Part shown: positions 8,791 to 18,670 of the stretch, piece by piece
How the letters are laid out: each line of letters opens with the position of its first letter
Position numbering within the stretch: position 1 is the stretch's first letter
DNA from: M30B19 sp041741535
GTDB lineage: Bacteria; Planctomycetota; Planctomycetia; Pirellulales; Pirellulaceae
NCBI GenBank assembly: GCA_041741535.1
Contig: JBGSJV010000066.1
Location: 1-64,000 of the forward strand
DNA: 64,000 bases
Reading direction: 5' to 3'
Notes under the pieces: model-generated
Seen by the model: only the letters and a program-made list of their open reading frames with translations
Told to the model about the DNA's origin: nothing
Database searches by the model: none
Translations under genes and position numbers: made by a program

Positions 8791-11517
8791 TCAGCCGCCG
8801 CCGAAGGTCGTGAGTCGTGCTCGCAGCTCCGCTTTGCTTTCGTCGTCCGGTGCAATTTGAATTGCCTTTTCAAGTAACTCACGACCGCGGGCTTCATCCC
8901 CAAATTCAAGACAAATTACCGCCAGGGTGTCGAGATACTCCCAGACCTTGTTTCCGCTTATTTCGCACGCCTTTTCAGCCAATTCCTTGGCGCGGATTAA
9001 GTCTCGTTGAGCCGGATTTGAGCAGCTAAAAATCGAATATGCGTAGTTGTTCAAAAGCGTCGCATCGTTTGGCGAAATCATAACTGCTGCGTCAAAATCT
9101 TGAAAAGCATTCGAGAATGCTCCGAGCGCTAAATAGAGTTCGCCACGAAACCCGAGCACTTCAGGGTCGTTAACGAGTTCTTCGGTTGAATCTGCCACAA
9201 ACTCGATGGCGCTTTCACGGCCTTCAGACTCGAACTTGCGTTTGACTACCGCCTCGATGCCTGAAAAAAATATCAACAGTGAAAAAGCGCGCGCGTGGTG
9301 ACTCGGACTTAGATATTGCGCCGAATGATAGGCCTCCCCCGCTAGACGAACACACTCTTGCAGCTTTCCTTGACTAAGATAGGCTTGGGCAACTTTACCT
9401 TGAGAATCGATGACCAAGGGGTGCTTCACTGAGCGTAGATGGGTCAGGCGCAAGTGGAGCGCGGTTTCATGTATCTTGACCGAAGTATCCAGCTCTCCCT
9501 TTGCTTCCGCGACAATTGCTAAATCATGCAAAAACATCGATCGACCGAGAGGGTCGGTTGTTCGTGACAATTCCTCATTAAAGACCGATTCCGCTTCCTC
9601 CCATTCTCCCGCAAAACCAAGTGCTACACCAAAATTGCGACGGAATGCGGCAGCACGGGGGTGATCGAAACCCAATCGACTATTCAATTCGTCCCGCATT
9701 GCCCGTAACTCCGCAAGTTGGAATTGTTGAAGTGCTGCGCCCGTATTCAAATCAAGATAGTGAGACAACGTGATCAAGTAAAATTGTCGATCTGGAATGC
9801 CCAATTCCTCTTGTATTGTCTTGGAATTATTGACAAATCGATGTGCCGATAAATTGTCGCCCAATGCATAGAAAATTTCAGCAAAATCACAGAAAAGCTT
9901 GGGTTTGTAACTCTGTAAGATGATTTCATCATTCTCAAGTTTTTCCGCCGCCTCAAGAAAGACATCATGGATACTTAGGTCTTCCCCAAGTGAAACTTCC
10001 GGTCGAGCTTTTGCGATGATATCTCGGAAATAAGAGAACGCTCGTTCTGATGCAAACTGGTGGTCTTTGCTTTCGTTATAAGCTTTTTGCGTCAGGTACA
10101 ATTGCTCGGTCAGTGTCTGGTGATGTGAGTGGGTCATCATCAAGTAACCGATTATCGCAATCAATAACGTCGATGCGGTCGCCACTGCCCCGACCGTTAG
10201 CCCAAAGTTTCTGCGGCAGAATTTCGAAACGCGATAGACCGGACCGCCGCCGATGCCCGTTAAAGGCTGCCCAGCTTGAAATCGCAAAAGCTCTGATTTG
10301 ACTTCGCTGATGGAGCCGTACCGTTTATTTGGGTTTTGTTCAACCGCTCGGAGAGCAACTTTAAAAATCTCGAAAGGTCGTCTATCAATCCCAACATTCT
10401 TCGCCAAAAAGCTGCCGTTTGTAACTCTGTCCGGCGAAACGCCCCAAACCGTCTTAACGATCACCAGCCCAAAACTAAACACATCCGTTGCGTTACTTGT
10501 AGGCTTGCGCATAAGTACCTCGGGTGCCGCCCAAGGCTCAGAGTAAGCGGAGTCGGTAGGTTGTTGCGAGTCTTTCTCCGACGACACTAGAGCGTCGATG
10601 CGCGCGATTCCAAGATCTAGGACGCGGATCATGGGGTGGCCGGGCACGCTTTCGTCCACAACGAGATGTTCGGGCTTGATATCGCGGTGGCGAATCTGGT
10701 GCTGCCCGAGGTATTCAAAAACATCGCACGCCTCGATCAGCAATTGGATTTTCGTCGCCAGCGACACTTGATTCCGCTTGCAATACTCATCGATCGAATA
10801 AGCTGTTGTCCATTCGTAATCGGAGTCACCTGGCTTTCGCTCAGAATTGTCTCGCCGTCCGACAAATTCCATCACGATGTATGGCAAAGAGACCGGTTTA
10901 ACAGAAAATTCGTCGCTGTGTTTCTCATTGACTTCGGCGGAATTGTCAGGATTGGTATCAAGTTGGGTGCTGGCCGAGCCGGGCTCGACTCTAGCTGTCC
11001 CATGGTCAGTCGTTTCACCCGTGACAGAACCCGTGTCGATCAGGAAAGGCAACGCGCGGTGTTTCAACAAGCTCATCATCATGGCTTCGGATGAGAACTT
11101 TTTACGCGAGACATGTGTCAGTTTGTCGGGCCGCAGAAATTTAATCGCAAACAACTTGGGACCGGCAGTATTCTCGAGAAATGCTCTGGCGTAGGTGTCT
11201 TGGAAACCTTCTACCGCCTCGGCGAGCCAAACCGAACCGAACCCGCCCTCGCCTAGGGGATGTATCAGACGATACTTCTTGTCGATCTTGAAATCGGGTG
11301 CAACACCGAATTTAAACCAAATGTCTGGTGGCGATTTCTGCCGATCCGATGAAGGCTTGTAATACTCGTTGTTCTTTTTGGCTTCGTTGATTTCGGCAAT
11401 AAGACTGTTGATTAGCTCGGATTGGTTTGGATACATCTCCTGCAACTTCGCTTGAATCGAGTCGTCGTCAAGTTCGGCCAGTTTCTCGATGTCAAGTTCG
11501 CCAAGTCCATCATTCAT
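8791..11517 (-). CDS. Ser/Thr protein kinase with TPR-like tail
   Basis: The product is about 908 residues. The kinase domain starts near residue 80, with glycine loop GEGGFGSVW, catalytic lysine in FAIKF, catalytic loop HRDIKPEH, metal motif DLG in place of DFG, and an APE motif (AAPEV). A membrane segment follows (LTVGAVATASTLLIAIIGYL), then about 400 residues of TPR-like helical pairs in the presumed periplasmic part, for example LYLALGAFSNAFQDFDAAV. The start at 11517 overlaps the sigma-factor stop by 8 bp, so the two are translationally coupled; an ATG at 11541 would overlap by 32 bp. Kinase plus ECF-like sigma factor is a standard planctomycete signalling pair. The kinase probably regulates the sigma factor, but substrates cannot be read from sequence. 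Confidence 0.9.
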   Translation of the reverse strand: MNDGLGELDIEKLAELDDDSIQAKLQEMYPNQSELINSLIAEINEAKKNNEYYKPSSDRQKSPPDIWFKFGVAPDFKIDKKYRLIHPLGEGGFGSVWLAEAVEGFQDTYARAFLENTAGPKLFAIKFLRPDKLTHVSRKKFSSEAMMMSLLKHRALPFLIDTGSVTGETTDHGTARVEPGSASTQLDTNPDNSAEVNEKHSDEFSVKPVSLPYIVMEFVGRRDNSERKPGDSDYEWTTAYSIDEYCKRNQVSLATKIQLLIEACDVFEYLGQHQIRHRDIKPEHLVVDESVPGHPMIRVLDLGIARIDALVSSEKDSQQPTDSAYSEPWAAPEVLMRKPTSNATDVFSFGLVIVKTVWGVSPDRVTNGSFLAKNVGIDRRPFEIFKVALRAVEQNPNKRYGSISEVKSELLRFQAGQPLTGIGGGPVYRVSKFCRRNFGLTVGAVATASTLLIAIIGYLMMTHSHHQTLTEQLYLTQKAYNESKDHQFASERAFSYFRDIIAKARPEVSLGEDLSIHDVFLEAAEKLENDEIILQSYKPKLFCDFAEIFYALGDNLSAHRFVNNSKTIQEELGIPDRQFYLITLSHYLDLNTGAALQQFQLAELRAMRDELNSRLGFDHPRAAAFRRNFGVALGFAGEWEEAESVFNEELSRTTDPLGRSMFLHDLAIVAEAKGELDTSVKIHETALHLRLTHLRSVKHPLVIDSQGKVAQAYLSQGKLQECVRLAGEAYHSAQYLSPSHHARAFSLLIFFSGIEAVVKRKFESEGRESAIEFVADSTEELVNDPEVLGFRGELYLALGAFSNAFQDFDAAVMISPNDATLLNNYAYSIFSCSNPAQRDLIRAKELAEKACEISGNKVWEYLDTLAVICLEFGDEARGRELLEKAIQIAPDDESKAELRARLTTFGGG

Positions 11518-12142
11518 GACGCCACACCCCCTTCTGGCCATCAGCCAAATCTTCCAACTGCTTTCGGATACGTGTCAACCCACTCTGTCTAAACCTCCAA
11601 ACCATTGTCGTACTTATTTCAAGTCGCACCGAAATATCCTTTTGAGACAGATTCTCGTAGAACTCCAAGCGAATTATTCGACCTGCACAACGCATGTCCT
11701 CAACGGCGTCCGTTTCTAATTTGTGAAGCAGCTCGACAAAATCAATCATGAAGGCCGGATCCAGTCCTGGCTCTGACATGACATCCAAACCGTTGAGAGG
11801 AATTCGCCGAAGTTGGCCGCCACGTTTCGCCGCTTGCCGGACGCGCAAGTAGCTCAGTAGATGATTTTTCATTACCTCGTGGATAAACATTTCCACGGCG
11901 CGACAATTGGGTAAATTGCGAATCGTATTCGCAATTTTGCTATCTTGCAATTCTCGCAAAACCAAATCGCTGGCCAAGTCCGATGGACTTTTGGTTAGAT
12001 TCTGCCCCCGCAAAAAGCGCCGGGCGAATGAACGCATCATGTCAAAAAAGCCGAACCATTCTAGGCCGCCACAGTCGCGGCCGGAAATGACAGAATCCGC
12101 CCACGGACGGATTGGCGAATTGTCACTTTCATTCCACTCCAT
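11510..12142 (-). CDS. ECF-type RNA polymerase sigma factor
   Basis: The protein has about 210 residues. The C-terminal part carries a clear sigma region 4 helix-turn-helix (IIRLEFYENLSQKDISVRL followed by TTMVWRFRQSGLTRIRKQL). The N-terminal part resembles region 2 (SFARRFLRGQNLTKSPSDLA, LLSYLRVRQAAKRGG). The ATG at 12142 is preferred because GGGAGGG lies about 9 bases upstream; an ATG at 12169 is also open. Its stop overlaps the kinase start. No anti-sigma gene is adjacent, so the membrane kinase is the likely controller. Target promoters cannot be identified here. Confidence 0.85.
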   Translation of the reverse strand: MEWNESDNSPIRPWADSVISGRDCGGLEWFGFFDMMRSFARRFLRGQNLTKSPSDLASDLVLRELQDSKIANTIRNLPNCRAVEMFIHEVMKNHLLSYLRVRQAAKRGGQLRRIPLNGLDVMSEPGLDPAFMIDFVELLHKLETDAVEDMRCAGRIIRLEFYENLSQKDISVRLEISTTMVWRFRQSGLTRIRKQLEDLADGQKGVWRHE

Positions 12143-12424
12143 AGCACTGCCCTCCCTGAACGGAAACACTGGACATTTTTAATTTATGCTCGCGGAACTA
12201 AAAGTCAACGAAGAATATCGTCAAAATTTTTGAACGCCATTTTCCGATCGATTTTCGCTTCTTTATTGGAAACTGCGAATTTTTCCGAAATTGGGAAAAG
12301 CGGTTTTGCGTTGATGCTGGTAGAGCAGGAAACAACGGCGTTTCCTGTAAGGTTGCTTCTCACAAAACTAACGGATTGACGTTGTGACTCGCAAGTGGTT
12401 CCGTTTCACCCCAAAGGTGTTGTC

Positions 12425-14335
12425 ATGAAGTTGTGTCTCTTGAACTGGTTCGCTTTTTTGGTTGTTGCCTTTGGAGCAACCATGGTCGAAGGGCAAGCGA
12501 GTAAATCGCGGCCCGAGAAGATGTCAGTTTTGGACGGAGAAGGGTTCCCGGAAACTCCGATTCCTGTCCAAACCGTCGCTAGCAAGCAATTGGGATTCAA
12601 TTCCGTTCAAGTTGTTGCGGTGTCGGCGGCAGTTTCTCCAATCAGCTTGACCCCATTTTGGGCTTGCAAAGTCGTCGACGCCAACGGCGAGTTGCACGAA
12701 GTGGTTTTTGATAAAGATGGCACCTTATTCGACGACAAATTGGCGGCCGAACTGGTCTTGTCCCGGTTTGAGGGAGGCAATATCCACCCAGATCTCGCCT
12801 CGGCCGCCGCACTAGCAACCGATCAGGAATTGATTCCGATCATTATTTGGTGCCGCGTTGAGGAGCTACCAATGGCTCCTCGCATCAATCCCGAAGGTAA
12901 ACTCGACGAACTGCTGATGGCCAAAGCGGTGCCGATGCCTTTGGCGTTCGATCAATTGCCGCAGATTGTTCGTGTGACGGAAAAACTGGAGCAATTCGCA
13001 GCAGATATTCGCGTTGCGGACGACGCCCCGATGGTATTTGCCACCGTACCAAAATCGCGGATCGAGGAAATTGCCGGGATGGCTGAGACGCAAGATGTAT
13101 ACTTGAACGGGTTCAGCGAACCAATGCTAAACATTGCACGCCAAGTGTCCCGTGCTCACACCGTCAATTCGCGGGGCGTCGATGGCCGAGGAATTAAGGT
13201 TGGGGTCATTGAGGTCGGCGGGAAAGTTAGCACGCAAAACCCGTTCCTGTCAGGTGTCGTCCAATACGAACCGAATTCATGCTTGGCGAATCACGCTGCG
13301 CTGGTGGCGGGTGTTGTTGGTGGCCGGCATTCAATTCATCGTGGAATCGCTCCGGGTAGTTCACTCTTTGTTGGCGGCAGTTGCTCGGGTTCAGAATCCG
13401 AACTTCAGCTCGCCACGACGGCCGCGAGAAACTGGGGCGCTCGGGTCGTCAATAACTCGTGGGGATACCTCAGCCCTAGTCGCGTCCCTAACGCAATGGC
13501 TCGCTACCTTGATTCCCAGTCGTGGCAGTACAGTCAAACAATTGTCCAAGCGGCTGGAAACACCGGGCGATACTGGCAAAATGTGATCAACCCGGCGCAA
13601 TTTTATAATGGGATTGCTGTCGGTGCCTTCGATGATCGTGGAACGGTCACTGTCAATGACGACGCAATGGCTGATTTCTAAAGCTTTGTGAATCCAATCA
13701 GCACCTACAATGATCGTCAAAAACCCGAAGTCGTTGCGTCTGGGGTCGCAATTACGAGCATGACGAACAACAGCCCGTGGCTGGGGACATCGGATGGTAC
13801 CAGTTTCGCTGCACCCGTTGTATCCGGTACGGCGGCTTTACTGATGCAGCGTTCTGGTCCACTTTCCACCTGGCCGGAATCGGTCAAGGCGATTTTGATG
13901 GCGACCGCTCTTCAGAATGTCGAAGGAAATCGTCGCCTTTCTAATAAGGATGGCGCCGGTGGCGTCCAAGCCGATCACGCCGACAATGTTGCGCGTGGTG
14001 TCAACGGCGGTTGGGGCGGGATCGCGTACGATGGGAGTCGACAAAGAACGCAGCTATCGCAAATCCAACTGACATCAGGTCAGCGCGTTCGCGTAGTGAT
14101 TGCGTGGAATCAGAACCCCACCTACGAATTCTATGCGCAACGTCCTTCTGCGGACCTCGAACTGGAGATCGTGAGACCAGATGGATCGGTGAAAGTTGGG
14201 TCCTACAGTTTTGACAACAATTTCGAAATCGTGGATTTTGCAGCGGATGTGACAGGGCCTCACCGTATTCGGGTTGTTAGGAATCGACTTGACGTTGCGC
14301 CAGGCTATGTTGGTTGGGCGTGGTATCGCCCATAG
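12425..14335 (+). pseudogene. Subtilisin-like (S8) protease split by an in-frame stop
   Basis: One reading frame runs from 12425 to 14335 with a single TAA at 13679-13681. The first part (418 residues) starts with a signal peptide (MKLCLLNWFAFLVVAFGA). It holds the usual Asp region as VGVIEVGG, with Glu where Asp is normal, and the His region as NHAALVAGVV. The second part carries the catalytic Ser motif GTSFAAPVVSG and a C-terminal beta domain. The stop falls in the segment AMADF-stop-SFVNP, where S8 proteases commonly have Ser, so TCA to TAA is a likely single change. Without readthrough the catalytic Ser is lost. A strong terminator follows at 14364, so the locus kept its ends. A sequencing error is also possible. 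Confidence 0.75.
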
Positions 14336-14363
14336 CCAAACCAAGTCCTGTTTGAATAGCGCC

Positions 14364-14398
14364 GGAAGCCTGAGACTGATTCTCAGGCTTCCTTTTTT
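14364..14398 (+). terminator. Intrinsic terminator after the S8 protease locus
   Basis: A perfect 12-bp stem, GGAAGCCTGAGA with TCTCAGGCTTCC, has a 5-base loop and is followed by six T residues on the plus strand. It begins 29 bases after the stop at 14335. Confidence 0.9.
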
Positions 14399-14494
14399 CG
14401 CGCATATCGGACCGACAAATTATCGCTGCCCATGACCGTTTTGACCCTTATCCCGACAGAAATACATGCAAATCAGATAGTGTGAACCAGTTCG

Positions 14495-15315
14495 TTGTTC
14501 GGAGGTCGGAGGTCGCTTCACGCAACAACCGAAGCGGTGGCGATTCTGCTGGTGCTGACGCCCGATGATGTGCGGCCGCCTGAGCTGGCGAAGCTGAACG
14601 ATGCACGTGTGGCGTGGACCTCGTTTTCGATTCTGGACCAAGCGATCGACGAGATACTGGAAGACAAGTACGAGGTCGTGTCGGAATGGGAAGCGTTTTT
14701 GCTCCGCGCGCTGCAATTGAAGCTAGAGGCCGGTGCGTTGCGCAAGTCGTCCCGTTTTTTGCTTTGAGATGTTTCAGTGCGCAAAGCGCTGCATCGGATG
14801 GAGCCCGTTATTAATACGACTTGCTTCACGGCACCCTACGGATCATGAACGGCTACGATTTGCTGGCCAATCCCAACGATGTCGTGATCGTGGCCGCGCG
14901 GAATGCTTGGCCCGAGTACAACGAACTGCACGCCTACATCTGCCAACCCAAACGTTCCTTCCAGCAAGTCACTCGGGTGGGCTTCTACTCCAAGGGCAGT
15001 ATCCATCCCTTGGTGCCGAAGATCCTGGCGACTTACGACGAGGTCACGCTGGGGAAAGATCGGCATGACGGGGAACTGGGTGTGTTGGTCCAACGACTGC
15101 TGCTGGAAGGGCGGCGACCGGAGCAAGGGTTGTTCAAGATCCTGATGCTCTCCGCGCCCGATTCGCCCGACACCTTGCGACTGGAACGCGCGATCCCCAA
15201 TGACAAACTTTCTCAGGCCGGGAAGACCACGGCCTTTACGATGGGGCAACGATACGTCGCCAGTGAACGATTGAAACTGGCCAAGACGACTTCGGATTTG
15301 GATGGGGATGTTTAG
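14495..15315 (+). pseudogene. Degraded fragments of a possible nuclease-like protein
   Basis: Two open segments in different frames appear to be remains of one gene. 14495-14767 encodes VAILLVLTPDDVRPPELAKL and a helical EWEAFLLRALQLKLEAG stretch. 14821-15315 encodes VVIVAARNAWPEYNELHAY, then FYSKGSIHPLVPKI and a C-terminal helical part. The wording recalls a restriction-endonuclease-like hypothetical family known to me only by pattern, so the family is uncertain. The frame breaks near 14760-14820 and no N-terminal catalytic half is visible upstream. The following intergenic DNA is full of dispersed repeats. Confidence 0.5.
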
Positions 15316-15636
15316 CCACAGAGGTGCATAGAGGCATGGGGAATGTTTAACCACAGAGGACACAGAGGTGCACAGAGGAAGAGGGTGGTGGGATTGGTTA
15401 TGGTTAGTTTCCGTTTAATTCGTGAGAAACACTCGGTGGTCAATCTCCTGCGTTAGTTTGACCACAGAGGACACGGAGGTGCACAGAGGAAGAGGGTGGT
15501 GGGATTGGTTTTTAGCAGTCTGGCATAGTCTGTGTGGAGCGTGTCATGACTTGTTCGATCGGGGTCTGGAACACTACGATTGGGTTTGGGGTAGGCGATT
15601 TCTTATCTCTGTGCTCCTCTGTGTCCTCCGTGGTCG
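15313..15636. repeat. Dispersed ACCACAGAGGACACAGAGG repeat, several copies
   Basis: Copies of a unit with core ACCACAGAGGACACAGAGG followed by TGCACAGAGG lie at about 15315-15334 (short), 15348-15400 and 15460-15512. An inverted copy is at 15604-15636. The second and third copies share a longer tail (AAGAGGGTGGTGGGATTGG). No gene is seen in this stretch. The inverted copy abuts the 3' end of the GxxExxY gene. Confidence 0.8.
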
Positions 15637-15656
15637 ATCTCGCTCGGTTGGTTCAA

Positions 15657-16028
15657 CTAGTTCGCCATGCGTTTGATTCCGTCTTTCAACCGTAGGACGT
15701 GAAAGTTGATCAGCAATCCAATCTTTTTGCGACTCAATTTAAGGTAAGACAACAATTGGGCTTCGTGAATCGGTAGCAACTCACGCACGGCTTTCAGCTC
15801 CACAATGACGGCTCCCTCGACCAATAAGTCGATCCTGTAGCCGAGCTCGATCTCCACGCCGTCGTAATTCACGGGCAGGGCCACTTGCGTTTCGACTCGT
15901 AGGTTCCTTTTGCGCAACTCGTGGGTCAGGCACGCCTCGTAGGCCGATTCCAGGAGTCCCGGGCCCAGAGCCGTGTGAACCTTCATGGCGGCATCGACAA
16001 TCTGGGCTGTGATTTCGCTGAGTTCCAT
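15657..16028 (-). CDS. GxxExxY family protein
   Basis: The 123-residue protein has the family signature GPGLLESAY near residue 22-30, a helix containing LTHELRKRNL, and strands ending in LGYRIDLLV and VIVELKAV. The last two give a D...ExK pattern typical of PD-(D/E)XK-like folds. The start at MELSEI fits the usual family opening; longer frames to 16127 run into repeat DNA. The gene is bracketed by copies of the dispersed repeat at 15604-15636 and 16063-16092 in opposite orientation. The biological role of the family is not established. Confidence 0.85.
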   Translation of the reverse strand: MELSEITAQIVDAAMKVHTALGPGLLESAYEACLTHELRKRNLRVETQVALPVNYDGVEIELGYRIDLLVEGAVIVELKAVRELLPIHEAQLLSYLKLSRKKIGLLINFHVLRLKDGIKRMAN

Positions 16029-16062
16029 GGGTGGTCGCTTGGCTCGGTTCAGGAAAAAGGTC

Positions 16063-16262
16063 AACCACGGAGGACACAGAGGTGCGCGGAGGAAGACATG
16101 AAACGCCTTGCGTCCGTTGAGCGCCAAACCTCGTCGTCGGTGGTTTATTGAAAGTCCTTAGGTTAGCAAAAACGCTCGCCGGTTGGTATGCCACAGAGGA
16201 ATGGGGATTGTTTGACCACAGAGAACACGGAGGTGCACAGAGAAAGACGGTGGTGGGATTGG
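16063..16262. repeat. Dispersed repeat copies upstream of the GxxExxY gene
   Basis: A copy at 16063-16092 (CAACCACGGAGGACACAGAGG) and one at 16213-16262, which shares the GGTGGTGGGATTGG tail of the copies near 15.4 kb, with a short CCACAGAGG between them. With the inverted copy at 15604-15636 they bracket the GxxExxY gene. No other gene is seen between 16029 and 16347. Confidence 0.75.
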
Positions 16263-16347
16263 TTTTTGTAGTTTTGGGCGATTCGGGAGAAACGTGTGGT
16301 GAGTTGTTTGACCCGCGGTTGGGGATACCACGTATGGGTCTTGTACC

Positions 16348-17229
16348 TTACGCCAGCGCTGCTGGTGTGGCGGCGGGGAAATCGGCGCCGCGGGAGACTT
16401 CTTCCCAGGCCATAAACTGCTGGCGAAGTTCATCCAGCTTGGCCATTGCCCCATCATAAGCGTCGTTACCAAGCAACAAGCGATGGGGCGGATGGGCGGA
16501 TTCGACGGCTTGCACGATCGCTGCGGCCGCTCGTACTGGATCGCCATCCTGGTTGCCGGAGGCCGCACGCAGCTGACGAATGTTCTTGTCGGCGGTGTCG
16601 GCATAGTCGGCGATCTGGTGCTGCGTTTCGTTCGCTGAACGTCCCGCCCAGTCGGTACGGAAGCCGCTCGGTTCGACCAACATGACCTTGATGCCCAGCG
16701 GTTCCACTTCTTGCCAAAGTGATTCCGACAGGCCCTCGACCGCAAACTTTGTGGCGTTGTAATAACCCAGTGCGGGAAACGATCGCAAGCCAGCAATGGA
16801 CGAGAGATTGACGATGAATCCGTGGCGACGATTTCGCATGCCGGGCAGAACCAAATGAATCATTCGACTCAACCCAAAGATATTGACGTCAAACATCTTG
16901 CGAACTTCCGTCTCGCTACTTTCTTCGACGGCGGCAAAGTAGCCAATTCCCGCATTGTTGACCAACACATCGATTCCGCCGTAATGCTCTTCCGCCGTTT
17001 GGACGGCCGCTTCCGCTTGTGACCGGTCCGTCACATCCAGTTTCAGAATCAGGGCGTCTCCCAGATCCTTCAGGTCTTGCACGTCTCCGGGGTCTCGCGA
17101 TGTCACAACGACTCGATAGCCCAGTTCCAAAACATGTTTGGCAATCTGCCTACCAAATCCCGTGGAACATCCGGTGATGAACCACACTGGCTTCCGTGAT
17201 TCTTGCTTGCGTTTTGGGGTCGTTGACAT
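16348..17229 (-). CDS. Short-chain dehydrogenase/reductase
   Basis: The product has 293 residues with a classical SDR fold. The nucleotide-binding motif is TGCSTGFG near residue 20. DVTD and NNAG follow, then the catalytic Ser in NLSSIAG and YNATK supplying the YxxxK pair. The size and the C-terminal segment (FRTDWAGRS) fit the subgroup often labelled oxidoreductase/SDR of classical type. An NAD(P)-linked reaction on a small carbonyl or alcohol is expected; the substrate is unknown. The ATG at 17229 is chosen because the upstream extension to 17556 lacks SDR features. It is divergent from the MDR reductase at 17666. Confidence 0.88.
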   Translation of the reverse strand: MSTTPKRKQESRKPVWFITGCSTGFGRQIAKHVLELGYRVVVTSRDPGDVQDLKDLGDALILKLDVTDRSQAEAAVQTAEEHYGGIDVLVNNAGIGYFAAVEESSETEVRKMFDVNIFGLSRMIHLVLPGMRNRRHGFIVNLSSIAGLRSFPALGYYNATKFAVEGLSESLWQEVEPLGIKVMLVEPSGFRTDWAGRSANETQHQIADYADTADKNIRQLRAASGNQDGDPVRAAAAIVQAVESAHPPHRLLLGNDAYDGAMAKLDELRQQFMAWEEVSRGADFPAATPAALA

Positions 17230-17665
17230 GGCTTGGCTTTCTGAAGTTGGGAACGATCGAGCTCCAGCAACGGGGCGGCAGCGGTTCCGGAGTTGCAAGT
17301 GTGTGGGCAACGCTCGTGTGATGGCATCGAGAGATCCCTTAATTGGATCTGGCGGTATCTGCGATCGAGAATGGAAACGCGGTCTTGTGCCTTCTGTGGG
17401 CGGATACGCTCGAGCTTGAATGCTGGGCGAGTCGCGGAAGCCGAGCGACACGGGCGGTTTGGTAGCTTCAACGACCGAGAGGGCTTGGCAGTTGGGCAGT
17501 CCGGGAGTTTCCGCCAGGGAGTACCTAGGGGAGTGCTCGATTCTGTTGCCAGACACAAATGTTAAAATTGAAGGCGTTGGTTGCGATGATCGAGTTGAAT
17601 CGATCCGAGCGAACTCAACGGAATGACGGTGTTGTGTTTCGACAAGTTGCCATGAGGTTAGAGCG

Positions 17666-18670
17666 GTGGATACAAATACACAAAAGACAACCTATTCGCA
17701 TCGTGCTCCTACTGGCTCCACGATGCGCGCGGTCGAGTACGATCATTATGGCGACGCAAGTACGCTGCACATGGCCGAGCGTCCCGTTCCGCGACGATTG
17801 CCGGGTCAACTGTTGATTGAAGTGGTGGCTTCCAGTGTGAATCCGATCGACTACCGATTTCGTCGTGGCGACCTGAAAGGGATTGTTCCGTTTGGATTTC
17901 CCCGCGTTCCGGGTTACGATGTCGCGGGATTTGTGGTGGAGACCGATAGCGGCAGTGGCTTTGCGGACGGCGACCGAGTCATGGCCTTTCTGGATCATAC
18001 TCGCGGCGGTGCCTTGGCAGACTATGCCGTCTGCGCCGTTGCGTCTGCGGCGAAGATCCCTGACTCGATGCCCATGGACGAAGCAGCAGCGATTCCGTTG
18101 GCGGGATCGACCGCGTTACAATCCCTGCGCAATCACGCGAGAATCAAACCGGGACAATCCGTACTGATCAACGGCGCCAGTGGCGGGGTGGGCATGTTCG
18201 CTGTGCAGCTGGCGAAAGCCTATGGTTGTCACGTGGATGCCGTCGCGAGTGCGAGAAACCGAGAGTTCTGCATGTCGCTAGGAGCCGATCATTTCTACGA
18301 CTACGAACAAGACGACTTTACGAAGTCCAGAGAGCGTTGGGACATTATCTTTGATGTCGCGGGAAAAGCTCACTATCTCGATGCTCGGGCGGTGTTGAAG
18401 GAAGGCGGGCACTTCGTGTCCACGGAGCCGAACATCGAAGGGATGTTGGTCACGATCTTGACTTGGCCACTCTCGAAGTCGGGACAAGTCATGTTGGCGG
18501 TGCCGTCCGGTGACGATCTCCGCGAGTTGATCCGACTGTATGAACTGGGTGCGTTGCGGGTAACGATCGACTGCCAATTTCCATTCGAAGAGGCGGCCGA
18601 TGCCCATCGCCGCGTTGAAACCGGAGTCGAGCATGGAAAAGTTGTCTTGATCAATTCGCGGGCGATTTGA
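17666..18670 (+). CDS. Zinc-free MDR oxidoreductase (quinone reductase-like)
   Basis: The protein has up to 334 residues. It has the GroES-like N-terminal domain (VVASSVNPIDYRFRRG; FPRVPGYDVAGFV) and a Rossmann domain with INGASGGVGMFAVQLAK near the middle, typical of NADPH-dependent quinone or enoyl reductases. The cysteine ligands of zinc alcohol dehydrogenases are absent. The GTG at 17666 has GAGG eight bases upstream; the in-frame ATG at 17723 lacks a visible site but starts exactly at the conserved MRAVEYDHYG. It lies divergent to an SDR, and the pair may act in the same reductive detoxification context as the pirin/OYE cluster downstream. Confidence 0.87.
   Translation: MDTNTQKTTYSHRAPTGSTMRAVEYDHYGDASTLHMAERPVPRRLPGQLLIEVVASSVNPIDYRFRRGDLKGIVPFGFPRVPGYDVAGFVVETDSGSGFADGDRVMAFLDHTRGGALADYAVCAVASAAKIPDSMPMDEAAAIPLAGSTALQSLRNHARIKPGQSVLINGASGGVGMFAVQLAKAYGCHVDAVASARNREFCMSLGADHFYDYEQDDFTKSRERWDIIFDVAGKAHYLDARAVLKEGGHFVSTEPNIEGMLVTILTWPLSKSGQVMLAVPSGDDLRELIRLYELGALRVTIDCQFPFEEAADAHRRVETGVEHGKVVLINSRAI

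Noticed and set aside
13679..13681. Selenocysteine or pyrrolysine recoding of the protease stop
   Set aside because: The codon is TAA, which is not used for either; no recoding structure was seen.
14836..15363. 175-codon frame on the minus strand
   Set aside because: It mirrors the plus-strand remnant, which has recognisable protein-like segments; the minus frame has none.
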